Origin: Ceratothoa steindachneri
Taxonomy: Eukaryota > Arthropoda > Malacostraca > Isopoda > Cymothoidae
Assembly (NCBI GenBank): GCA_963969495.1
Contig: OZ018317.1
Coordinates: 227,274,099 to 227,338,098 of the forward strand
DNA: 64,000 nucleotides
Direction: 5' to 3'
Both the position numbers and the translations under genes were made by a program. This document shows positions 34,550 through 45,693 of this stretch, piece by piece. The notes under the pieces were generated by a model. The model ran no database searches. It worked only from the letters and a program-made list of their open reading frames with translations, and had not been told where the DNA came from. Positions within the stretch are counted from its first letter, which is position 1. The number at the start of each line of letters is the position of its first letter.

Positions 34550-36204
34550 ATAGTGTAGGTGTGGGTCTCGAGGCACCTCCCTGTTTTCTCATCACACGTT
34601 CGACCTCGGATGGATTCGAAGCATTCACCCAAAGGCTGCAGTCCGAGATACGGGTCACTTTCGTCTCTCTACCAATCACACTAGCTAAAGCTCTCCTCTA
34701 ATGGATCATGTTGCCCTTAGCCAACATAGTGCTATCAGTGGAGCGAATAATGAGGAAGCGTTTGAAGCCAGCCGGCTCGAAAATGCCGAGTAATCTCTGT
34801 ACGAGGGGCCCCGATGTTTTCCAGGCTCCGCCTTGCGCACTTTTGTGCCGATCTTGGATTGATCGCTTAGCCGAATGGCAGCAATCCCCTCCGTCCCCTC
34901 CGTCCCCGCAGCCCCCACGGATTGAGAGGAACCCAGATTCTTTTTTTCTTTTTTTTTCTTGTTAGGAGAGGATGGTGGGGAATGAACCCTATTCTCCCCC
35001 CCGCCGGCAGAAGTCCCCAGGCCAGATGGACCAGCCTCAGCCAGGTCCTTATACGAAATGGAGAAGGTCCTAGCAGTTGTAGGGCAACCGGTCGGAGGAG
35101 ATCTCTCGTCTCCTTGTACTGCCTTGGAAACCCAGGCCTTTTGAGGAGGACCTTGCATAGGGGCAGATTCGCTCCTATAAAAGGCCCTAGCGTCTGAGGT
35201 GGGTTGTTTCAAAGACCATGTCTATTTCAGCGGGGCCTTCAGTTGGCCATACCCCCCCCCGTCGGACATCGCAGCTTCCGTTGGCAGCGTTGTCACAAGT
35301 CATGTGTGTTGAGGCACAAGCCTCGACTCCGGCAAGGTTCAATATTCTTGCCAGCAGTTCTTTTGAGCGAAGCGACCTTATGGGCCTGGCTTCCCTCTCC
35401 CCCCCTAAGGTGGTTTGCTCGACCGAGCCGCTTCAAAGGGGAGCGGTCGCCTATGGGCTTCCTGGTGGCTTTCTTGGCAGTCCCCTTGGAAAGAAAAAGG
35501 GGTACTGTGGCTGGAAAGAGGGAGGTGCCCGAAAGGACCTCCAGAGAAGGGGGTGAAGGGGAGTCCCCCTACACCCGTAGGCGAATAAGAGAAGTAAGCC
35601 TCCTTTCCGGCTAGAGAAATTTGGAGGGTCCCCTGTGCAAGCACAGGTGGGGAGGGTAGATTTTTAATTCTCATCTTTGGGCATGGTGACCCTAAATTTT
35701 TCATACGCTTATCGCCCCTCGGGGGAACCCGCCTTGCAAGGGGTGCGTACAGGCCTGGCAGAGCCAGCTTCCGCTAATAAGGACCACCCTTCCCGCCTGG
35801 TGGTCTGGCAGTCCCTCGGCATGGCGGCTCCATCTTGAACACGGCGTAAAAACAAAGATGGTGAAGTGAGAAGGAAAGGGGATGTGAGGAAGGTATGGTT
35901 GGGGATGAAGCAGGTTCTTAAAATCCCACCACCCTGACCGGAGCTCAGGGGTTAGGGAACATTGTCCCCTCTCCCCTCAGCCCCAATCCCGGACGCTTGG
36001 CTGAGAAGAAGTTCAACATCTGCCCTGTGAAATTAGAGGGTGATCAGAGAAAGTTGTGGGAGTGGCTGTATGAAAAGCGAGGAAACCGGGGGTGAAACGA
36101 GTGTTTTGAAGGAAGGAGAAGAGGCTAAGCTGGTGTTGGACAGGGTGCTCAATCCCGTCACCACGGCGGCCTAGGATGGCAAATCACCGCAATACTTACG
36201 GGTA
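34550..36204 (-). pseudogene. LINE copy B ORF1 remnant and 5'UTR
   Basis: Homologous to copy A 9.97-11.95 kb. The Pro/Ser/Lys-rich N-terminal half of ORF1 is partly readable (34.71-35.21 kb), but the CCHC knuckle region is deleted. From about 35.3 kb rightwards it is untranslated leader shared with copy A, including GGCCTGGCAGAGCCAGCT and CCCTCAGCC blocks. Confidence 0.55.
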
Positions 36205-37185
36205 CTTCACACAACAACAAAACATGATCGAACGACCACTACTAACCATTTTGGAGAGAACCAGAGCAATCAGAAAGGTTCTTCTGCACCAGGCAGTTAA
36301 TTCCAGTTGAAAGTTTTTAGTCTAACACTTTACCGCCTTCTCGCTTCCAGAACATTTCTGAAAAGTATAATTATATAAATTTCTATGCTTACTTCTACAC
36401 ATTGAAGTAAATAATTTAATATTTTAAGTGTTACTAATCTCTTTCCATTAATATCATTAAATTAAGAATTTACTGTGTATGTGAAAATGCCCCCAATCCA
36501 TTCTGTATTCTTTCAATCCTCCATAAAAAAGTAAAAATTAAACCTTCTCCAAATTCACACAGTAAATCCAAAGCCCTCGTTGAATGCGGAGGTGATTAAA
36601 AGATACAAACAATTGCATAAGTTATATTGTCATACAGCTTTTGTGAGAGCAGTTCATACGGAGATAAACAGCTCACTCAGAGCCAAAGTTAGACTGCTCC
36701 TTAGCCTAGAATTAAAATATGGCAAAAGTGCTACATGCTATTACCAGGGCCAATTTTCACATCCACTTTGACCGAATGGTGGCCCTTAAGAGGAGTAGCT
36801 TCATTCAAATGTTGACAGAATAATCCTTTAATAGCGAGAGCAGCTTGTACTCTAACCTGCTTTGGATTACCTCTCCAATCCAATGAGTCCACCGAATTAC
36901 TGCTCTTCGTCGTTTAGGAGAGCTTTCTAACCAACTTCAATGAAAAGAGCCTCTGCCTCATTAATTATTTCACAACATTGAGACACATGTTAAGGTTGGA
37001 CAGTGCAACGTTCGAACACTTCCTCCAGACAAACTCATAAGAATATTGAGTATATGATGAATGATGGCATTTTGTAAAATTTTAAGAGAAAATTGGTGGC
37101 CCCCTCTTCATATATTTCTCATATATTTAGCCAAATAAAGACAATTTCAGGAAAATCAATACACAAATAAATAAGGCCAGAATTT
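36205..37185. other. Spacer
   Basis: A short plus-strand frame (36,580-36,771) is unrecognised. Nothing else is supported. Confidence 0.35.
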
Positions 37186-37189
37186 TCAA

Positions 37190-39350
37190 CTTACTATGAA
37201 ACAAAGAGAGCCACTGGACCTAGACTACAATTATCGAGTGTAAAAGAACCACTATTGACCAGTGATCACGAAATTATCGTCCTAACCTTATCTTTAGGCT
37301 CGATTCAAGTTAGTTCTCTTGCCAGGAAAAATTACAAGAACGCTAACTGGGACGCTTACGCGGATGCACTGGACTGGCACCAACAGGAAGACCTGTTTGA
37401 AGCGACACTCGAGGAGTTAGACCTGGGATTCAATAACTTGATGAAAGCACTAGTAAAGGCAGACACGAAATATATTACTCGAACAAAATCAACAACCTTT
37501 CCGCATCCACAAAGCACGGTCCAGATCGCAGTTCTTGAACAAGAATACGTCAAATTGAGAGAAGCCATTGAACTAGCTGGCCCCCAAAGAGGAGATACGG
37601 CTTGGCTTCTAAGGATCAAGGAAGAACTAATCACTGCAAAATCAATACAAAAATGCCAGATGCAATGAATTTGTGGAAGCAATCAACTCTGAGCTGAACC
37701 CGATCAACTTCTGAAGAAAGTTAAACATGGCAAGAGGAAAAAGGAGTCCAAAAACCAATATTTTAATTAAATATAATAGAGTATTGCTAAAGAACCAAAA
37801 AAAGACTAAGCTACCTTCCGGGAACTCTAGAGGGAAGGGGGTGTTTGACATCTCAACAGACAAAAATGAAGATTTTGACGGATCACAAACTAAGGATTGT
37901 CGAGGAAATAGAACCGCATCGTTTGTCCCCAGATAGTTTCCAACAGCTGCGCATTCCCTACAACGTTAGAGAAACAAGGAATTGTACCAGTGACACTTGA
38001 AGAGTTCAAGAACACTCTTCACAACAAAATAGAAGGTGCCGGCTGAGTCCGGGATCACCATGGAAAATCTAGTCCGTGCACCAGACTCATTCCTCTGAAA
38101 ATAGTCCATTAACGGCAGAATCAGCACGGGATATTTCCCTGACGCATTAAAGAAGGGGAAAATCATATGCCTACTGAAGCCTGGGAAGCCTACCGTTAGA
38201 CCGGGAAATTTTAGACCTATAACCCTGTTTGAGACGCTGGCAAAACTACGGGAAAGGGTTATAAACCCTAGACTTACGAAACATCTAGAAGAAAGGACAT
38301 TGATTCCGCAACATCAGCATGGATTCTGTAAATGCAGGAGCACAGAATTAGCTCTGTCGTTCCTGGTGGAGACAATCGCAAAGGCGAAGTACGATAAGCA
38401 ATACACTGACATAGTGTCAAAGAACGTCCAAAATACCTAAAATAAGGCTTGGAGAATCAGCTTTAAATTCAAAATCAGGAGGTTGGGACTACCTCAAGTT
38501 CTCACGGAATGCCTCTGCGATTACGTCACAGAACGATAAGGTTATATCTCAGTGGACAGCTACGGCGGACTGACCTTTGAGATCCCATGGGGGTCCCACG
38601 AGAGGGCTGCATCAGTCCCACTTTGTATACGAGTAGTATATATACTATGGACTTACCGTGATGAGTCTACGAATCTATACGTTAGATCTAATTTGGGGAT
38701 TATATTACAATTGTGGCACACAGCGTCTATAGAAACGCCTGGACCATGGCGAGAATTACGGGAGCAGAAATTGAAAACATAAATAACTATGAACGTAAAT
38801 GGAAAATCCGCAAAAACACAGATAAGTTCTCGATAATTCCATTAGGTAGTCAAAAGAGTTCCAGAGTAGAAGTAGAGGGTAACAGATATCGTTACGAATA
38901 TGAATGCAGAGTGCTTGGAGTCAAGATCACCCAACGCGGTTACGTTAATCACGTAGAAGAACGAACAAACATGGCGTAAGGCGAGCCTCCCTAATTATTC
39001 AAAGTCAGAGACCTAAATAGAAAAAACAAGATTAAGATTTATAACGCTCTATGTAAAGCAACTCTGCTCTACCAGGCACTACCACTGAGGAGACCTCATG
39101 AGAGTATTGCAATAAAACGGACACAAGGACGGGAGAGCAAATAGACTACAAGATCTACACTAGAAAATTAAACTTCCAGCCACTAATATATCCCTAGATA
39201 AACGGCCATGTAAGGTATAGTATAACCTGAACGACATCCTAGATGAAGAAGACTTAAGATCTATGGAAAACCCGCAAATATATAGGACTATCATCAGAGG
39301 CATCTTTAGGAGCGGGATACCAAACCCGAGAGGAGTACCGGCACCTCTCT
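37190..39350 (+). pseudogene. Decayed LINE, endonuclease end and RT
   Basis: 5'-truncated plus-strand non-LTR element. It begins in the last endonuclease motif ('LTSDHEIIVLTL', about 37.25 kb, SDH). The EN-RT linker follows in a 137-codon open stretch. RT segments include 'NFRPITLFETLAKL' and 'LIPQHQHGFCKCRSTELALS' (38.20-38.36 kb). The YxDD region is lost. A C-terminal RT segment, 'NTDKFSIIPLG' then 'YECRVLGVKITQRGYVNH', lies at 38.81-38.95 kb, and pieces can be followed to about 39.3 kb. It is unrelated to the CR1 or I-clade copies at close range. Many stops. Confidence 0.65.
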
Positions 39351-39890
39351 ACACATATGAATGAGGTTGCTTTGAAATGCTAAGAACATCATGAAAAATT
39401 ATATCTGCACTGAAAAGTAAAAACAAACAAAAAACAAACGTGAGCTCCAAACAGCAGCGAAAGAAGATTGAAAAGTAAAAAGAATCAAGAAGAAACCAAG
39501 AGATAGCTGGTTACCAGGCAACTACAATCAACTAATTTTTTACTTTCCTACATTACTCTACAATCTCCATCCACTCAACTTCTACTATACGCTTTATTTT
39601 TTCCTACCCTTTCAAGATGCAAGACGCAAGATCTATTTGACCAATATATATACAATCGAAAATTAAGAAACCAGAAATCTTTCTCTCCCACTCTGTTACG
39701 CTGTCTCTCTTCTTTTATTTATATTGACCCTTTCTCAATTTCTCATGATGGTGGAAGTATATTTCTCCTAATTGGTGAGTAAAACGGCTTGGTCTTACCA
39801 CCTATTCTTTAGAAGCCGACCTCCAAACGGTTTTCTCTTTGGAATGACATTAGCTTCCATTAGGATTTCTCATGGGCGCCTCCAAAAGAA
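39351..39890. other. A+T-rich spacer
   Basis: No feature seen apart from short T/C-rich tracts. Confidence 0.35.
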
Positions 39891-39893
39891 AAT

Positions 39894-40082
39894 ATGCAGA
39901 AATCAATGGAAGAAGCTCAACCGCTTCCAAGAAAGGTGGGAGAAATCCGAGATCACCAGAGAGGAACCAACGTGTTCAGCCGTCAACAGGCTCTTGCTTT
40001 TGTTAGGCTCCCTGTTGGCCCCTCATATCTTCATCTTGGAAGCCGGGACTTATGTGATGATCTTATACCTGGTGCCATATGA
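39894..40082 (+). CDS. Unrecognised short frame
   Basis: An ATG at 39,894 opens 62 codons with balanced, protein-like composition (VGPSYLHLGSRDLCDDLIPGA near the end). An overlapping frame at 39,772-40,137 is less convincing. It may belong with the frames at 40.36-41.49 kb as one decayed gene or element. No family recognised. Confidence 0.25.
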   Translation: MQKSMEEAQPLPRKVGEIRDHQRGTNVFSRQQALAFVRLPVGPSYLHLGSRDLCDDLIPGAI

Positions 40083-40355
40083 GTTTTACGATACCTCGAC
40101 GAGAGAAAGAAGAGATAAACACTGCACCCGAGTTTAATGCGAATCAAGATGAGGTAAATAATGTGACTGTCCCAGCAAGCAGAGCTACTACTAAAAGCTA
40201 ACTAAGGCTCTGCAGTTACAACCCTTAAACCAGTTCTCCACCCTGGAAAGACCGTTGTTTGAGACTAAATGTCACCAGTTAAAAAGAAATGAAAAAAGAG
40301 AAACGATTCTTCCTCTTCACAATGCGAATTGAGAGCTGATTGAACCTTAATTATC

Positions 40356-40853
40356 ATGGCTAAGGATCAGGCTAAGCACGGAAAATATAGCCTTAGGTTT
40401 TAGAACTTTCTCCGTATAGAGAAAAAGAGTATACAAGAGAAACCGTTGACTTCAGATCCAAACATTGAGCGATTGCGTAGGTCTTTCATCCCGATAGTTT
40501 TAAATCTTTTTCCTTTTCAAATAGCCACACACCGAACTAAGTCTTTTGACGGTTATACCATCTATAAGCGCCAGGGATTAGTGGAGTTTCTCGGGAGAGA
40601 TCCAATAGTGCCTTTTTTAAAAAGAGTTAATGTGGCTATCTCTGCCTATAGTGCAAAGCTGAAGATTTTCAAGACACCTAATGCGTCAAATATACAGATG
40701 ACTACACGCTCTCAGAAGAATTCTGTAAAAAGGTTCTGTTGTGCTAAGGAACTGGTAAAGAACTCTTTCAAAAACATCAAGGAAGAATTGGTCGAGCATG
40801 AGGTAGTTAGCCTCAAGACAGTGGCAAGGAACGAGGAAGGTGTATCTCAATAA
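40356..40853 (+). pseudogene. Unrecognised protein, one in-frame stop
   Basis: From an ATG at 40,356 the frame reads through one TAG (about 40.40 kb) and continues to a TAA at 40,851-40,853, about 165 codons. The composition is basic with hydrophobic blocks (FIPIVLNLFPFQIA, FLGRDPIVPFLKRV), and it looks like a genuine decayed protein. No motif tells me what it is. Further open stretches follow downstream in the same orientation. Confidence 0.35.
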
Positions 40854-41097
40854 AAAGTACCCTGTTCGAATCTTCGACCTTCATATGCATTATGAGTAGA
40901 TGCATTAGTCTTTTCTGCAGTAACTGCCACCATTTGAACAGATTAATCTTTTTACCAACCAAATTCGGATCAACGCTGGATATGGATAAACTATTTTTAA
41001 TGTCGTGCACAATAAAACCTTTTTTGCAAGGCCAAGTATGTATGTTGAGAAGTTTTAAATCCTAATCTTCAAAATATTCCGACTAATTGGTATTTGA

Positions 41098-41490
41098 AAA
41101 ATACGTCTTAGACGTTGAACCTACCAGTTGCTCTGTGCTCAGGGAAGCTATGGACATAGTCCTGTCTGGTCTCATTTATCAGACACTTAATTTATACGCT
41201 TCCAAATTTAAGAAGGCGAACTCTGATCCTGACCTTTTAAACCCCACAAGCGCGTAGCACCTGTGCACATTAGAAACCTGTCGAGAAGTAGTTCTATCCT
41301 CAGGAAAATCCGCGGTTGACCGTCAGAAAACGGGTAAGGTTTCTGTTCTGTTCCGTACTGGTCCAGTAATCAATACTACCCTGCTTGACCTCTTCGAGAC
41401 TCTCAAGGGGACCTCACTCATGTACCTACTCGCTAGATTGGTGAAAGTAGTCGACAAAGATTGCCTGGAACTCCAAGACAACTCTAGCAA
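41098..41490 (+). pseudogene. Unrecognised protein remnant
   Basis: A plus-strand frame of about 130 codons is open except for one stop (about 41.26 kb). It has helix-like content (LREAMDIVLSGLIYQTLNLY, LLDLFETLKGTSLMYLLARL). It probably continues the decayed gene at 40.36 kb after a frame change. No family recognised. Confidence 0.3.
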
Positions 41491-42043
41491 TGAGTGAGCA
41501 ATTCACTTCTATTTTGCCTACAGCTATAGTGGCGGACCTAGAAAAGAAGGGCACAACATCTACACATATAAGCGTACGGACAAAACAAGAGAAGGGAACA
41601 ACTCGTATCCCAAGTCACACCTTGTTTAAATCTTCAAACTGGCCAGCACTATTAACGCGTCCTATCGCCAATATCCATCAAAGGTCTAAATAACATAGGT
41701 CTAAGCACATGCTCCTCACGACTGGCCACAAACTAGGTCTAATCGACACTTTCAAGATAAATCCAGAGGGATATCTTCTTTAGTAGAATTGCCATGTACT
41801 CCAGGCAAGCTGGAGGGAACCTCGAAGGTTCGTCTTCCTCCATTGCTCCTTACCTATTTTTCTACATTTTACCATGTTTTGTGAGTCTCCTATGGCTGCA
41901 AATCGGAGTACAAGATTTTTGCCACCTGCTGCACCTTCCTGATAATGCGCCAGGGGGCAAGGGGGGCACATTGTTCTGCTTTTGTATCCAAATACTTCTT
42001 ATTCGGCGTCATCAGTGTATCAGCACATAAACCAAAAGTAATC

Positions 42044-42439
<396 letters not shown>

Positions 42440-42639
42440 NNNNNNNNNNNNNNNNNNNNNNNNNNNNNNNNNNNNNNNNNNNNNNNNNNNNNNNNNNNNN
42501 NNNNNNNNNNNNNNNNNNNNNNNNNNNNNNNNNNNNNNNNNNNNNNNNNNNNNNNNNNNNNNNNNNNNNNNNNNNNNNNNNNNNNNNNNNNNNNNNNNNN
42601 NNNNNNNNNNNNNNNNNNNNNNNNNNNNNNNNNNNNNNN
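42440..42639. other. Assembly gap, 200 N
   Basis: Exactly 200 N between the microsatellite and ORF1 sequence of a CR1-like LINE. The round length suggests a placeholder rather than a measured gap. Confidence 0.99.
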
Positions 42640-42777
42640 AGGACCGAAAGGAGTATCCGGCCCAGAGTGAGGGCGGACGTACGCCAGTATGCCCGTGTCA
42701 CTCCAGGAACGACCTTCTCAGAGGTCGCAAAAAGGGGTGCCTCACAAACAAACAAGCCGGGAAACGGAAGAGCGTAG
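42640..42777 (+). CDS. E1 ORF1, C-terminal 45 codons
   Basis: Open from the gap to a TAG at 42,775-42,777. The last residues, GNGRA, match GNGRT at the end of E2 ORF1. The frame is +1 relative to ORF2, so ORF2 is the -1 frame. It contains the slippery heptamer six codons before the stop. Confidence 0.8.
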   Translation, partial: RTERSIRPRVRADVRQYARVTPGTTFSEVAKRGASQTNKPGNGRA

Positions 42778-42802
42778 GGAGTCCTACAGTCGGGGACTCC
42801 CT
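42759..42802 (+). promoter_or_regulatory. Putative -1 ribosomal frameshift signal, E1
   Basis: Heptamer G GGA AAC at 42,759-42,765 in the ORF1 phase required for -1 slippage (0-frame codons GGA AAC, slipped codons GGG AAA). After 10 nt comes a perfect 9-bp stem, AGGGAGTCC (42,776-42,784) with GGACTCCCT (42,794-42,802), loop 9 nt. The ORF1 stop overlaps the stem. The -1 frame leads straight into ORF2. The same heptamer is known from the SRV-1 gag-pro junction. Confidence 0.75.
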
Positions 42803-45554
42803 GAAAGTTCTTCTGTTCAATGCGAGGTCAATCAGGAACAAGTTTCCTGAGCTCCGTGGCCTCGTAGCGACGGAAGAACCCGAAATGGTAGCCATAACAG
42901 AATCGTGGATAAAAACCTTAAACCGAGACTTTGAAGGCGAATTCACGATTCCCGGTTACCAGCTCTTCTTGAAAGATAGGCCAGACAGAGAAGGTGGCGG
43001 TGTGATGTTGTATGTCAAGGATACTCTCAACTCGACGGATTGCAACATCGTATCCGACCATGAACTACTAGGTGTTGACCTAGAGATAGGTCCTGCCAAA
43101 TATAGGACCCTGGTGCTTTATAGACCTCCTGCCCAACTCGTTGAAAAGGACAGAGATCTGTACCAGCTACTAGGAGAACTTGTCGAAGACAGAGTGTGTA
43201 TCGTCATGGGTGATTTCAACACACAAGTTGACTGGGAAACCACAGAACCCTGTGGCGAGAACGCACTACTCCTGGAGTTCACGAACAACGAGTTCCTCAC
43301 TCAATGGGTCAGAGAACCGACGAGAGGAGACAATATCCTCGACTTGGTTTTCACCTCTGAGGATGACATCGTTGAGGACCTCTCTGTTGGCGAAGAGCTC
43401 GGTGGCAGTGACCACCGACTAATTAGATTTGTAGTCAAAGTCCCCAAGGCAGAGCCTGCAACTAGTAAATCAAGGAAACTGGATTTAAGAAGAGCAGACT
43501 TTGCAGGTCTACGCGCGGGACTGACTGACGCGAGGCTAGAGGAGTGCGATGCTGTTGAAGACTCTTGGAACAGTTTCAAAACCACATTCATGAGTCTTCA
43601 ATCGCGTTTTATCCCTCTGAAATGCCCCCGTCGGTCTTCTGTTCAACCAAAGTGGTTTAATCGAGAAATCGGGCAACTGCTTAGGGAGAAGAGAAATGTG
43701 TACCGGCAATCGAAGATCTCGGGTGACTTTGACGAATACCGGAGGCTAGCCAGGAGAGTGAAGTCCAGCATAAGGGCGGCTAAGCGGTCTGAGGAACTCC
43801 GAGTGGCGAGACTCTGTAAAGAGAATCCCAAGGAGTTTTTTGGATATGTGAACAGCCGTAAACCAATCCGTCGAACGATTGGCCCTTTGAGGAACGAGGA
43901 GGGGACATTAAAGCATTCAGATGCAGAAAATGCCAACCTCCTCAACGACTACTTCTCTTCAGTGTTTACTGAAGAGTGTGGTCCCATTCCCCAGCCGACG
44001 GATTCCTACTCGGGGGAAAAGCTGGAGGCAATGGACTTCACCGAAGAAGAAATAAAGAAAAAGATCGCTGACCTAAAGACGAATAAGTCCCCTGGACCGG
44101 ACGGGTTTCTACCTAAAGTGTTGAAGGAAGTGTGCGATGAAGTATCACGACATCTGTGCGCTATCTTTAACATGTCAATCCGGACCGCATGCGTTCCTAG
44201 AGACTGGTGTGAGGCGGAGGTGACTCCTATCTTCAAGAAAGGAGACCGTAACCAACCGTCGAACTACCGACCTATCAGTCTGACTTCGATAGTCGGTAAA
44301 CTCATGGAAAGCATCATGGTGGACAAAGTGACGTCGTATTTAGAGTCAAACCTGCTACTGAGGAGTTCCCAGCACGGCTTCCGAAGGCAACGGTCATGCC
44401 TGACGAACCTTGTAGAATTCTTCCACTTCGTTTTCAGTGAGCACGATCTGGACAAGGCGGTGGATGTGGTCTACCTAGACTTTCAGAAAGCCTTTGATAA
44501 GGTACCACACCGCCGCCTTCTCCGGAAAGTGCGAGCGCTTGGCATAGACGGAAAGGTAGCCGGCTGGATCGAGAACTGGCTAAGTGGCAGACGGCAACGG
44601 GTGGTGGTAAATGGACAGTCTTCTGAGTGGGTGCCCGTTACTAGCGGGGTGCCTCAAGTTTCTGTCCTGGGACCACTACTATTCATCATCTACGTCAACG
44701 ACATGGACGGTGACATGGTTGCCAAGATTTCCAAATTTGCCGACGATACCAAGCTTGGTATGAACGTTGCAAAGGATGGAAATACTGCCCGCCTGCAGGA
44801 AGATCTTGGGAAGATTGGGGAGTGGTCGGACACGTGGCAAATGCCTTTTAACGTGGGCAAATGCAAAGTGATGCATATCGGCCACAGAAACCCCCAATCT
44901 CAGTATACCCTTAAGGGCACTGCTATGGAATCCACCGACACTGAGAAGGACTTGGGTGTAACAATCACTAGTGACCTCAAGTTCTCGAAACAGTGCATTG
45001 AGGCGGAGAAAAAGGCCCAAAGGATGCTAGGCTATATTAAGCGCCAGTTTGGTTATCGGAACCAGGAGATTGTACTGTGCCTGTACAACTCACTTGTCCG
45101 ACCGCACCTGGAGTATGCCGTACAATTTTGGAGTCCTTCATTGCGAAAGGACATCGCGAGATTGGAACGCGTACAAGCCAGGGCAACCAAGCTGATTCCC
45201 TCTATCCGACATAAAACTTATGAGGATAGACTAAGGGAATTAGATCTGTTCTCGCTGGAAACCCGTAGACAGCGTGGTCAGCTCATCGAAGTTTTCAAAA
45301 TACTTCGAGGGTTCGACAATGTTGACTACCGGGATATTTTCACACTGAGTGAGAACAGAACGCGCAATCACGGCTTCAAACTTGAACTGAAGCGTTACAA
45401 CCGCAATCTGTGTGGAAATTTTTTCACCTACAGTATCTGCGGTATGTGGAACACACTTCCAGTGGAAGTTGTCAACAGTGAATCTGTTGACCAGTTCAAG
45501 TCAAGACTAGACAAAGTCTTGAAAAGTGGCCGCTTATGGACGCAAAACAATTGA
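42759..45554 (+). CDS. E1 ORF2: endonuclease-reverse transcriptase
   Basis: Multifunctional LINE enzyme: nicks the target, then copies the element RNA from the nick. The first conserved endonuclease strand (LKVLLFNARSIRNKF) begins at 42,801, upstream of the first ATG (42,885), so ATG initiation would remove it. Endonuclease motifs are ITESW, MGDFNTQ (usual NTH changed to NTQ) and GGSDHR. RT motifs are PGPDGF, NYRPISLTS, QHGFR, YLDFQKAFDKV and FADDTK (active site about 44.74 kb). In the motif GVPQGSVLGP the second Gly is Val (base 44,659), which may weaken the enzyme. About 920 codons from the slip site with no stop, the usual CR1 size. There is no RNase H domain. Confidence 0.92.
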   Translation, partial: GKRKSVGSPTVGDSLKVLLFNARSIRNKFPELRGLVATEEPEMVAITESWIKTLNRDFEGEFTIPGYQLFLKDRPDREGGGVMLYVKDTLNSTDCNIVSDHELLGVDLEIGPAKYRTLVLYRPPAQLVEKDRDLYQLLGELVEDRVCIVMGDFNTQVDWETTEPCGENALLLEFTNNEFLTQWVREPTRGDNILDLVFTSEDDIVEDLSVGEELGGSDHRLIRFVVKVPKAEPATSKSRKLDLRRADFAGLRAGLTDARLEECDAVEDSWNSFKTTFMSLQSRFIPLKCPRRSSVQPKWFNREIGQLLREKRNVYRQSKISGDFDEYRRLARRVKSSIRAAKRSEELRVARLCKENPKEFFGYVNSRKPIRRTIGPLRNEEGTLKHSDAENANLLNDYFSSVFTEECGPIPQPTDSYSGEKLEAMDFTEEEIKKKIADLKTNKSPGPDGFLPKVLKEVCDEVSRHLCAIFNMSIRTACVPRDWCEAEVTPIFKKGDRNQPSNYRPISLTSIVGKLMESIMVDKVTSYLESNLLLRSSQHGFRRQRSCLTNLVEFFHFVFSEHDLDKAVDVVYLDFQKAFDKVPHRRLLRKVRALGIDGKVAGWIENWLSGRRQRVVVNGQSSEWVPVTSGVPQVSVLGPLLFIIYVNDMDGDMVAKISKFADDTKLGMNVAKDGNTARLQEDLGKIGEWSDTWQMPFNVGKCKVMHIGHRNPQSQYTLKGTAMESTDTEKDLGVTITSDLKFSKQCIEAEKKAQRMLGYIKRQFGYRNQEIVLCLYNSLVRPHLEYAVQFWSPSLRKDIARLERVQARATKLIPSIRHKTYEDRLRELDLFSLETRRQRGQLIEVFKILRGFDNVDYRDIFTLSENRTRNHGFKLELKRYNRNLCGNFFTYSICGMWNTLPVEVVNSESVDQFKSRLDKVLKSGRLWTQNN

Positions 45555-45588
45555 GCAGCCATGTGCCCGCTCGATTGCTAGCCTAAAG

Positions 45589-45627
45589 GTACCCTCTTTG
45601 AATGGATCGTAAGGTCTCCTAGGGTAC
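45589..45627 (+). promoter_or_regulatory. 3' hairpin with GUAA loop, E1
   Basis: Outer stem GTACCCT (45,589-45,595) with AGGGTAC (45,621-45,627). Inner stem GGATC (45,604-45,608) with GGTCT (45,613-45,617), using G-U pairs, closes a GTAA loop. It is equivalent to the hairpins in E2 and E3. It probably forms the RNA element recognised by the reverse transcriptase. Confidence 0.7.
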
Positions 45628-45657
45628 TTACTTTCCTTGTTACTCCTTGTTACTTGT

Positions 45658-45690
<33 letters not shown>
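45628..45690 (+). repeat. E1 tail: decamers then (CT)n
   Basis: CCTTGTTACT occurs twice in tandem, followed by a truncated TTGTTACT, then a (CT)n run to 45,690. It has the same layout as the E2 and E3 tails. Confidence 0.85.

Positions 45691-45693
<3 letters not shown>

Larger units (their letters stand above)
31166..36204 (-). mobile_element. I-clade LINE copy B
   Basis: The poly(A) tail is visible as the T-run at 31,168-31,182, directly against the mariner relic. It is homologous to copies A and C along its length. The 5' end near 36,204 matches the 5' end of copy A near 11.95 kb. About 1.4 kb (most of the endonuclease and the ORF1 C-terminus) is missing at about 34.55 kb. Multiple frameshifts; dead. 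Confidence 0.8.
42640..45690 (+). mobile_element. CR1-like LINE E1 (5' part in gap)
   Basis: Starts inside ORF1 at the gap edge. It contains the end of ORF1, a full ORF2 and a 3'UTR of about 100 bp with a GUAA hairpin. The tail has CTTGTTACTC-like units running into (CT)n (45,656-45,690). Close relative of E2, which follows head to tail. The open ORF2 indicates recent insertion. Confidence 0.9.
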
